From Spirochaetes bacterium ADurb.Bin110 (GTDB taxonomy: Bacteria > Spirochaetota > Spirochaetia > Treponematales > Rectinemataceae): DNA of 5,491 bases. The stretch lies in the NCBI GenBank assembly GCA_002070755.1, contig MWDY01000125.1, forward strand, positions 1 to 5,491, given 5' to 3'. The notes below the pieces were generated by a model. It saw only the letters and a list, made by a program, of their open reading frames with translations. It ran no database searches and was not told the origin of the DNA. Both the position numbers and the translations under genes were made by a program. Below, piece by piece: positions 1 to 5,491 of this stretch (the stretch's first letter is position 1; each line of letters begins with the position of its first letter).

Positions 1-71
1 TAACCTAAATACTCTATATGCTTTTTGATGGCCCCTAATGTCTCAGATGTGTCTCAATTGCTATACCTGCC
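1..71. other. Non-coding flank downstream of serS
   Basis: This is the short stretch past the serS stop codon. I find no open frame of meaningful length on either strand and no ATG on the minus strand. There is no convincing intrinsic terminator for serS: no compact GC stem is followed by a U-run on the minus strand. The only structure is a 7-bp direct repeat, TGTCTCA, at 39-45 and 50-56. Whether serS is followed by another co-transcribed gene cannot be seen from this window. Confidence 0.6.
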
Positions 72-1352
72 TCAAATGCGATGGGGCCGAATCAGATCGA
101 ATCCGCAGTATGGAACTAAGGCTTTAGGTATCTTTACAGAGCCATCGGCTTGCTGATGATTCTCGAGAATAGCGATAATGGCGCGAGAACAGGCAATGGC
201 TGTACCATTTAGCATGTGCACAAAGCGATTTTTGCCATCCTTGTCTCTATAGCGAACATTGAGTCTTCGAGCTTGGTAATCAGTACAATTTGAGGTCGAT
301 GTTATCTCTCCCCATTCGCCATTATTTCTGCCTGGCATCCAGGCTTCCAAGTCCCACTTACGATAGGCTGGCGCACCAAGATCTCCTGTGCAGGTTTCGA
401 CAACTCTGAATGGAATATCGAGGCTTGAAAAAACCTCTTCTTCAATCAAGCGAAGCTCTTCATGTATTGGCTCGGATTCCTCCGGTAGGCAGTAGACGAA
501 CATTTCGACCTTTGTGAACTGATGTACTCGGTAGAGGCCCTTTGAGAACTGCCCTGCAGCGCCAGCTTCACGCCTAAAGCAATGTGAAATGCCTGCATAG
601 CGGATTGGAAGCTGATCTTTTTCAAGGACAGAATCGCTATGATAACCACCGAGCGTGATTTCAGCGGTGCCTATTAGGCAGGTTCCTTCGCCTTCGAGAG
701 TATAGACATTCGATTCAGCGCCTCGTGGATTGAAGCCTATTCCTTCCAGAATCTCTGTCTTAGCAATGTCTGGCGTTGTCATAAGAGTAAAGCCGTGCTT
801 TGAGAGCATATCTAGCGCATATCGCACTAGTGCAAGCTCGAGGATTGTTCCCTCGTTTTTCAAATAATAGAATTTTGTCCCCGAAACTTTCGTTGCAGTG
901 TCGAAGTCGAGTATATCCAGACTCTGGCCAAGTTCCACATGATCCTTGGGTGGAAAACTAAACTGTGTTGGAGAACCGACTCTTTTCACTTCGAGATTGT
1001 CTTTGTCTTCCTTCCCGCGGGGAGCCTGAGGATGAGCCATGTTGGGGATCTTGGCCAATTCTTCAGCGAAAGCTGCCTCGACTTCCTGAAGCTCTGCTTC
1101 GAGGCGAGCTATTGTCTCCTTGAGCCGTTTGCCTTCTTCTATTCGAATGGAGCGTTCTTCTTTCGATAGATTTGACTTCATAGCTTGGGCATTTTCGTTT
1201 CTGCAACGTCTGGATTCTTCGATTTCGCGGAGCAATGCATTCTTCTTATCGTATAGAGATATCGCCAAGTCTACATCGGCATCCATATATCGGTCGCGAA
1301 TATTCTGGCGAACCGCCTCTAAGTTTTCTTTTATAAAACGTATGTCTAGCAT
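72..1352 (-). CDS. serS: Seryl-tRNA synthetase (SerRS), class II aminoacyl-tRNA synthetase
   Basis: This cytosolic enzyme attaches serine to tRNA-Ser (and to tRNA-Sec where present) via seryl-adenylate. The 426-residue product matches the usual bacterial length of about 425. The N-terminus MLDIRFIKEN is typical of the family and is followed by a charged coiled-coil arm (about residues 28-100) that grips the long variable arm of tRNA-Ser. The catalytic core shows the serine-site TAE (229-231), motif 2 FRREAG (259-264), the SNCTDYQ segment (354-360) and motif 3 LNGTAIACSRAIIAILEN (381-398), with the motif 3 arginine at 390. The frame stays open upstream to 1460, but those 36 extra residues overlap prfA and do not resemble SerRS, so I place the start at the ATG at 1352-1350. 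No strong Shine-Dalgarno precedes it. The stop is TGA. The core has GFNPRG (206-211) and GLYRVHQFTKVEMF (272-285), marking the SerRS subtype also seen in Borrelia and some plastid or cyanobacterial enzymes rather than the E. coli-like GTGQLPKF type. Confidence 0.97.
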   Translation of the reverse strand: MLDIRFIKENLEAVRQNIRDRYMDADVDLAISLYDKKNALLREIEESRRCRNENAQAMKSNLSKEERSIRIEEGKRLKETIARLEAELQEVEAAFAEELAKIPNMAHPQAPRGKEDKDNLEVKRVGSPTQFSFPPKDHVELGQSLDILDFDTATKVSGTKFYYLKNEGTILELALVRYALDMLSKHGFTLMTTPDIAKTEILEGIGFNPRGAESNVYTLEGEGTCLIGTAEITLGGYHSDSVLEKDQLPIRYAGISHCFRREAGAAGQFSKGLYRVHQFTKVEMFVYCLPEESEPIHEELRLIEEEVFSSLDIPFRVVETCTGDLGAPAYRKWDLEAWMPGRNNGEWGEITSTSNCTDYQARRLNVRYRDKDGKNRFVHMLNGTAIACSRAIIAILENHQQADGSVKIPKALVPYCGFDLIRPHRI

Positions 1353-1359
1353 GGCTAGA
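1345..1359. repeat. Perfect 6-bp inverted repeat around the serS start codon
   Basis: TCTAGC (1345-1350) and GCTAGA (1354-1359) flank a 3-bp centre. In the serS transcript this could form a 6-bp stem with a CAU loop that holds the first two bases of the AUG start codon. It could equally be an operator half-site pair or chance. The presence of the repeat is certain; a function for it is not. Confidence 0.4.
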
Positions 1360-1387
1360 TAGTATCCGGATGAACTCTGTCGCGCAA
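1359..1387 (-). promoter_or_regulatory. Weak candidate sigma-70 promoter for serS
   Basis: On the minus strand a -35-like TTGCGC (1387-1382; 3 of 6 matches) is separated by 17 bp from a -10-like TACTAT (1364-1359; 4 of 6 matches). Only 6 bp lie between the -10 box and the ATG, so transcription from here would give a leaderless or nearly leaderless serS mRNA. The matches are poor, and this is the best I can see in the spacer rather than a secure call. Confidence 0.2.
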
Positions 1388-1394
1388 GCAGGAG

Positions 1395-1424
1395 TTGAAG
1401 CGCAGACCCAAAACAGGATACCAT
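1395..1424 (+). promoter_or_regulatory. Weak candidate sigma-70 promoter for the prfA operon
   Basis: A -35-like TTGAAG (1395-1400; 4 of 6 matches) and a -10-like TACCAT (1419-1424; 4 of 6 matches) are separated by 18 bp. The expected transcription start falls at about 1431, the GTG of prfA, which would make the message leaderless. If instead the AGGA at 1415-1418 serves as a ribosome-binding site, the true promoter must lie further upstream. The two readings are mutually exclusive. Confidence 0.2.
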
Positions 1425-1433
1425 TAAGTCGTG
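1415..1433 (+). promoter_or_regulatory. Marginal ribosome-binding site and GTG start of prfA
   Basis: An AGGA tetramer (1415-1418) lies 12 nt before the GTG at 1431-1433, further away than usual. The start is essentially forced: an in-frame TAA stands at 1425-1427, just upstream, and no other start codon occurs in frame until methionine 38, which would remove conserved N-terminal sequence. Confidence 0.4.
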
Positions 1434-2510
1434 ATAGAACACATAGAACACATAGAGCAACTGCGAGGACGTCTTGCGGAAATAGATGATCTCGTTTCAA
1501 ATCCGGATATACTTCGGGATCAGAAAAATTATCGCGATCTAATGAAGGAAAGAGCAAGGATTTCAGAGATTCTCGAGGAATTCGATGATACGCAAAAGCT
1601 ATGCTCTTCGATCCAGGAAACAGAAGAGTTGATTCAGGAAACAAAGGACGAGGAATTGAGAGAGCTCGCAGAGCAAGAGCTATCTCAGTTGAGAAATCAG
1701 TATGCTCTTGCCGAAGAACAGCTTGAAGCTCTTCTTGCGCCGCGAGACCCTATGGCCGACAAGTCGGTCATAATGGAGATACGCGCAGGCACGGGAGGAG
1801 AAGAGGCAGCTCTTTTTGCTGCTGACCTATATAGGATGTATAGCCGCTATGCGGATGGCCGCGGGTGGAATGTAGAGATCATGAGTTCGAACAACACGGA
1901 GCTTGGCGGAATCAAGGAAATAATCTTTTCGATTTCTGGGGATTCAGTATACGAGAGATTACGCCTAGAATCTGGAGTCCACAGGGTGCAGCGTGTGCCA
2001 GTCACCGAAGGTTCAGGCAGAATACACACTAGCACAGTGACAGTTGCTGTACTACCTGAAATGGAAGAGACAGAGATCGAGATAAGGCCAGAAGATCTGC
2101 GCATCGATGTAATGAGGTCTTCTGGTCCTGGTGGTCAAAGTGTCAATACAACCGACTCCGCCGTGCGCATTACACATATTCCAAGCGGCTTAGTTGTTCA
2201 CTGCCAAGATGAGAAGAGCCAGATAAAGAATAAGGCAAAGGCCATGAGAATCCTAAGGGCAAGGCTTTTTGAGATCGAAGACAATAAACGCCAGGCAGAG
2301 CGTTCTGCGGAACGACGAAATCAAGTTGGAACCGGAGATCGTTCCGAGCGTATCAGGACCTACAATTTTCCGCAGAATCGCTTGACCGACCATAGGATAG
2401 ATTTGACTCTATATAAGCTCGACCTCATCATGGAAGGTGATCTCGATGAATTGCTCGATGCACTTATAGACTGGAACAGAGAGCAGGTGCTAATAGCCGA
2501 AGAACGCTAG
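1431..2510 (+). CDS. prfA: Peptide chain release factor 1 (RF1)
   Basis: RF1 enters the ribosomal A site at UAA or UAG and triggers release of the finished peptide. The product has 359 residues, against 360 in E. coli. An N-terminal helical domain (about 1-105), rich in Glu and Arg, precedes the conserved core. The stop-codon-reading tripeptide PVT (190-192) in [16 protein letters not shown] is the RF1 type; RF2 would carry SPF here. The catalytic GGQ is at 234-236 in [20 protein letters not shown], and its Gln236 is the residue that PrmC methylates. The RF1 signature continues through [18 protein letters not shown] (306-323). The start is a GTG that follows an in-frame stop. The first codons are a tandem 9-bp repeat giving IEHIEHIEQ. 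The gene ends in TAG, a codon read only by RF1 itself. It is the first gene of an apparent operon with prmC 5 bp downstream, and is divergent from serS. Confidence 0.97.
   Translation: MIEHIEHIEQLRGRLAEIDDLVSNPDILRDQKNYRDLMKERARISEILEEFDDTQKLCSSIQETEELIQETKDEELRELAEQELSQLRNQYALAEEQLEALLAPRDPMADKSVIMEIRAGTGGEEAALFAADLYRMYSRYADGRGWNVEIMSSNNTELGGIKEIIFSISGDSVYERLRLESGVHRVQRVPVTEGSGRIHTSTVTVAVLPEMEETEIEIRPEDLRIDVMRSSGPGGQSVNTTDSAVRITHIPSGLVVHCQDEKSQIKNKAKAMRILRARLFEIEDNKRQAERSAERRNQVGTGDRSERIRTYNFPQNRLTDHRIDLTLYKLDLIMEGDLDELLDALIDWNREQVLIAEER
1434..1460 (+). repeat. Tandem 9-bp microrepeat in the first codons of prfA
   Basis: ATAGAACAC occurs twice back to back (1434-1442, 1443-1451), followed by the related ATAGAGCAA (1452-1460). 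It encodes three Ile-Glu-His/Gln units at the RF1 N-terminus. Because the unit is 9 bp, gain or loss of a copy keeps the frame. The N-terminus of RF1 is variable in the family, so copy change would probably be tolerated. Confidence 0.75.
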
Positions 2511-2515
2511 ATGTC

Positions 2516-3385
2516 ATGACCTATCGAGAACTTATCTTGAATGAATCTTGCAGTTTTTCTGAGAGCGATACTCCTTTTCTAGATGCAGTTTTGCTTTTGG
2601 CACATAGCCTCGGTATATCGAAAGAGAAGCTTTTTTCGATACTCCCTGAGTCTGTAGATTTTATTCCTCAATCCTTCTTCGAATTGACAGAGCGCAGAAG
2701 AAATGGCGAAAGCATAGCCCATATTCGAGGTTTTCGTGAGTTCTATGGTCGGGAATTTTTGGTTAACGATGATGTATTATCGCCGCGCCAAGATACAGAG
2801 GTCTTGGTGGAAGCCGCGCTTGAATCCTCAAAGTTATTCGAGCCTGTAGTAGGCATTGAAGAAGGTCTTAAAGCGGGCGGAGGGATTTCCATTCTCGATC
2901 TTTGTACTGGTTGTGGCGCAGTAGCAATCAGCCTCGCAGCCGAAAAGCCATGGTTTAAGGTAACAGCCTTGGATATATCATCTGCGGCTCTCGACATTGC
3001 AAAGAAAAATGCACAAAGGCTTTTGACTGCTTCTTCCCTAATTTTTATAGAATCCGATCTCTTTTCTGTAATAGATGGGAAGTACGAAATTATTACAGCA
3101 AACCCTCCTTATGTTCCGCATTGTGAAGCAGAACAATTGATTTCTAAAGGATGGAAGGATCCGCTCATCTCCCTAGATGGCGGGATCGATGGCATGAAGT
3201 ATATCCGGAAGATAATCATGGAGGGATATGAATACTTATCCCATAATGGTGTATTATTATTAGAGATGGATCCATGCCAAACATCGGAGTCTTTGGCTCT
3301 CTTTAGAAAAATGGGCTATATAGATCTCAGAACATGGAAGGATCTTACAGGAAGCATAAGGGTAGTAGGCGGCCGTCATGGATGA
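2516..3385 (+). CDS. prmC: Release factor glutamine N5-methyltransferase (PrmC/HemK)
   Basis: PrmC transfers a methyl group from S-adenosylmethionine to the side-chain amide of the GGQ glutamine in RF1 and RF2, raising termination efficiency. The 289-residue product (E. coli 277) shows the expected two parts. A small N-terminal helical domain (about 1-75) ends in the SIAHIRGFREFYG segment. A Rossmann methyltransferase domain follows, with LSPRQDTEVLVE (89-100; usual form PRPDTE), SAM-binding motif I DLCTGCGAVAIS (128-139; more usual DLGTGSG), acidic residue D153 in LDIS, the substrate-glutamine motif NPPY (196-199) and the family block SLDGGIDGM (219-227). The C-terminus DLTGSIRVVGGRH corresponds to the common DLAGRDRVVLGR. 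The linker before motif I (about 103-124) is somewhat long. The start is 5 bp after the prfA stop, without a clear Shine-Dalgarno, which points to translational coupling; the ATG lies within the 8-bp palindrome GTCATGAC (2513-2520). Its own TGA overlaps the next gene by 8 bp. Confidence 0.95.
   Translation: MTYRELILNESCSFSESDTPFLDAVLLLAHSLGISKEKLFSILPESVDFIPQSFFELTERRRNGESIAHIRGFREFYGREFLVNDDVLSPRQDTEVLVEAALESSKLFEPVVGIEEGLKAGGGISILDLCTGCGAVAISLAAEKPWFKVTALDISSAALDIAKKNAQRLLTASSLIFIESDLFSVIDGKYEIITANPPYVPHCEAEQLISKGWKDPLISLDGGIDGMKYIRKIIMEGYEYLSHNGVLLLEMDPCQTSESLALFRKMGYIDLRTWKDLTGSIRVVGGRHG
3367..3372 (+). promoter_or_regulatory. Ribosome-binding site for rel inside prmC
   Basis: AGGCGG matches the AGGAGG consensus at 5 of 6 positions and sits 5 nt before the ATG at 3378. 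It is the best Shine-Dalgarno-like site before any gene in the window. It supports the 3378 start and suggests that rel can load ribosomes independently as well as by coupling to prmC termination. Confidence 0.6.
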
Positions 3386-5491
3386 ATTGGTTCTGGATTT
3401 TTCTTCTAAGATCGAGCATCGCTTCAATGATGAAGAAAAAAACCTTCTTTTAGGGGCCTTAGATCACTCTCGCCATACTCATGGAGAAAGAAAGCGAGCA
3501 TCAGGTGAGCCGGCCTATTACCATGATATCCGCGTTGCCGAAATACTGCTCGAACTGGGTATGGACCTAGAATCAATCCTCGCAGGCCTGCTTCATGACA
3601 CAATCGAAGAGCGCATATCGGGCTTTGCCCAGGATGTCAATTCAGATAGTAAAATCGAAAGAAAACCTGCCAGCAAAGATAAATATGCATCGGAAGACTC
3701 CAAGATTCGGCCAAGAGGGATACAGCAGCCTCCTAGAAGCGAACGTGCATTGAAGAAAAAAGATTCAAAAACATTGAGTTCTCTTCTTGCAGAACCAGAT
3801 CCTCTTATTGAGGAGCAATTTGGCGCTCAAACCGCAATGATCGTAGCAGGAGTCAACAGGCTATCTTCGGTCAAGGCAAAGAACAAAACTGTGCATGCTG
3901 CCGAAACGATGCGAAAAATGCTTTTTGCCCTGACCAGCGATATTCGCGTGATTCTCGTCAAACTAGCGGATAAACTCGATAGCATGCGTACTCTGAAATA
4001 CCTACCGGAAGATCGTCAGAAAGAAATCGCTACCGAGTGCATAGATATCTACGCTCCTCTTGCCGATAGACTCGGTATTTCCTGGCTTAAAGATGAATTA
4101 GAGGATCTATCTTTGAAGTCGCTAAACCGCGAGGTGTTCGACCAGATCAAGGACATCGTAAATTCGCGTAAGAATGAGCGACAAGAATTCTTAAAGAAAG
4201 TGACGGATAAGATACTCTCAGCAGCTGCAAAAGAGGGGATTGATGTCGAGGTCAGCGCCCGCGCCAAGCATTTCTACTCGATATATCAGAAGATGCGCAG
4301 ACGCGGGAAAGGAGCCGAAGAGCTATATGACCTTCTCGGAATACGAATTATCTGCAACAGCATCAATGATTGCTATGCCCTACTTGGGCTCGTGCATCGC
4401 CTCTGGAAACCCATCGATGGACGATTCAAAGATTATATCGCCATGCCAAAAGCGAACGGTTATCAGAGCCTCCATACGACAGTAATCGCTTATGGGGGGC
4501 AACTGCTCGAGATACAGATTCGCACGAGAGAGATGCATCTTGTGGCGGAATACGGAGTAGCATCGCATTGGCTTTACAAGAAGGGTACCAGGGCAGGAAT
4601 TCCTAAGCTAGAAGATCTGCCCATCATAAACAAGCTGAGGCAGTGGAACCAGTTCATCGCCGAAGGCGACAGCTATCTAGAAGAAATAAAGCAAGAATTT
4701 TTGGGCGATTCCATATTTGTCTTTACTCCAAAAGGAGATATTATTGAACTGCCCTCTGGTTCGACACCCATAGACTTTGCATTCGCCATTCACTCTGATG
4801 TTGGAGCACACTGCCTTGGCGCAAAGATCAATGGAGCCATCGCACCTCTCGATTCTGAGCTTCGCAATACCCAGATTGTAGAAATCATAACTTCACCCAA
4901 TGCAAGGCCAAATCTCAACTGGCTTAAGATAGCTCGCACGAACAAAGCACGCTCGAAGATACGCCAGCTTCTTGTACAGACTGGCCAAGCTGTAGCCATC
5001 GACAAACACATTGTCGCAGCTCGCAAGAGCGAAAAGGCTGCTCAGGAAACGATTCAAGCTCGCACTCATGGAGCCGCCGATCATTCTCAAACCGAAGCTC
5101 GCCGCGGTGAGAGTTTTCCTTCTGTAGTGGAATATCATAGTCTAAAGCCTGGCCTGGTGCTTCGCAGTGAGAAAGCGGGTGTTTCGGTCGGAGGTATGCG
5201 CAACATGATGATCCGTATCGCAGGCTGCTGCAAACCGGTTACTGGAGACCGTATTATAGGCTATGTTTCGCGTGGTCGTGGAATTATTGTACATCGCGAA
5301 GACTGCAGATCCATAGCTTCGGTTGCGGATTTCGAAGAGAGGCGCATCGATGTCAAATGGGAAGACGAAGCTATCAATACGACAGCACGCTATCGGGTAA
5401 CCACCAAAAAGAGTTTCGACATTTTCTCAGAGATAGAATCTACCGTTCGCAAATGCTCAGGACGACTCAAGGAAGGCAAGCTGGGAGAGCG
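3378..5491 (+). CDS. rel: Bifunctional (p)ppGpp synthetase/hydrolase, Rel/SpoT family (3' end beyond window)
   Basis: Long RelA/SpoT homologues make (p)ppGpp from ATP and GDP/GTP at starved ribosomes and degrade it again. The frame is open from the ATG at 3378 to the window edge: 704 codons and 2 bases. Domains in order: an HD hydrolase (about 25-205) with H49, HDTIEE (73-78) and D198 in LADKLDSMRTL; a synthetase (about 235-400) with YDLLGIR (317-323), GRFKDYIAMPKANGYQSLHT (348-367) and LEIQIRTREMH (377-387), where E378 is the presumed catalytic glutamate; TGS (about 443-505); a helical region; a zinc-finger-like CC domain with C617, C618, H639 and C643; and the start of an ACT domain (from about 656). 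RFKD (349-352) is the RXKD form typical of bifunctional Rel; E. coli RelA has EFDD. Two oddities are a charged insertion of roughly 58 residues after the HD motif and altered hydrolase contact residues. The ATG overlaps the prmC end as ATGGATGA. Synthetase identity is secure; how active the hydrolase is remains an inference. Confidence 0.95.
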   Translation, partial: MDELVLDFSSKIEHRFNDEEKNLLLGALDHSRHTHGERKRASGEPAYYHDIRVAEILLELGMDLESILAGLLHDTIEERISGFAQDVNSDSKIERKPASKDKYASEDSKIRPRGIQQPPRSERALKKKDSKTLSSLLAEPDPLIEEQFGAQTAMIVAGVNRLSSVKAKNKTVHAAETMRKMLFALTSDIRVILVKLADKLDSMRTLKYLPEDRQKEIATECIDIYAPLADRLGISWLKDELEDLSLKSLNREVFDQIKDIVNSRKNERQEFLKKVTDKILSAAAKEGIDVEVSARAKHFYSIYQKMRRRGKGAEELYDLLGIRIICNSINDCYALLGLVHRLWKPIDGRFKDYIAMPKANGYQSLHTTVIAYGGQLLEIQIRTREMHLVAEYGVASHWLYKKGTRAGIPKLEDLPIINKLRQWNQFIAEGDSYLEEIKQEFLGDSIFVFTPKGDIIELPSGSTPIDFAFAIHSDVGAHCLGAKINGAIAPLDSELRNTQIVEIITSPNARPNLNWLKIARTNKARSKIRQLLVQTGQAVAIDKHIVAARKSEKAAQETIQARTHGAADHSQTEARRGESFPSVVEYHSLKPGLVLRSEKAGVSVGGMRNMMIRIAGCCKPVTGDRIIGYVSRGRGIIVHREDCRSIASVADFEERRIDVKWEDEAINTTARYRVTTKKSFDIFSEIESTVRKCSGRLKEGKLGE

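Noticed and set aside
30..88. Inverted repeat GGCCCC (30-35) / GGGGCC (83-88) as a serS terminator
   Set aside because: The loop would be 47 nt, one arm lies within the serS coding end, and no U-run follows on the minus strand.
1353..1460. N-terminal extension of serS by 36 residues
   Set aside because: The frame is open, but the extra residues do not resemble SerRS, they overlap the prfA start and its tandem repeat, and MLDIRFI at 1352 is the family-typical N-terminus.
1246..1644. Minus-strand open frame of 132 codons across the serS/prfA spacer
   Set aside because: It overlaps both confident genes in another frame, and its translation has no recognisable motif; it is a shadow.
3615..3797. 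The Rel insertion as a frameshift or sequencing error
   Set aside because: Conserved Rel motifs before and after are in the same frame with no internal stop, and its length is not compensated by a lost motif; a true insertion is the simpler reading.
4240..4606. Short plus-strand frames inside rel
   Set aside because: They lie out of frame over the highly conserved synthetase core of Rel and show no independent signal.
4790..5138. Minus-strand frames opposite the Rel TGS and helical regions
   Set aside because: They are antisense to conserved coding sequence, with no plausible ribosome-binding site or family resemblance.

Overview
The window is a compact stretch of chromosomal housekeeping DNA. 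It holds three complete genes and one truncated gene, all concerned with translation or the stringent response. I see no mobile element, CRISPR array, rRNA, tRNA or prophage signature. The most likely source is a spirochaete of the Treponema/Spirochaeta kind. I base this on the SerRS subtype (a GFNPRG segment and a TAEITLGG serine-site block), the overall protein similarity I recognise, and moderate base composition. This taxonomic call is an inference and was not searched.

Layout: positions 1-71 are a short non-coding end lying downstream of serS. serS (seryl-tRNA synthetase) runs on the minus strand from 1352 to 72. A 78-bp divergent spacer (1353-1430) separates it from a plus-strand gene run: prfA (peptide chain release factor 1, GTG start at 1431), then after 5 bp prmC (release factor glutamine methyltransferase, 2516-3385), then with an 8-bp overlap a long RelA/SpoT-type (p)ppGpp synthetase/hydrolase from 3378. 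That last gene is still open when the window ends at 5491, within its C-terminal ACT domain.

The three plus-strand genes look like one translationally coupled operon. RF1 terminates at UAA/UAG. PrmC methylates the glutamine of the GGQ motif in RF1 and RF2. Rel senses stalled ribosomes and sets (p)ppGpp levels. SerRS, transcribed divergently, charges tRNA-Ser, and shortage of charged tRNA is the classical signal to Rel. The neighbourhood is therefore functionally coherent.

Most of the window is ordinary. The points worth a second look are in the Rel hydrolase domain, which carries a roughly 58-residue charged insertion right after the HD motif and several changes at residues that normally contact the nucleotide. 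The prfA/prmC junction is also notable: the RF1-specific TAG of prfA is followed two codons later by a TGA that overlaps the prmC start. I did not find evidence for a wholly new system here.
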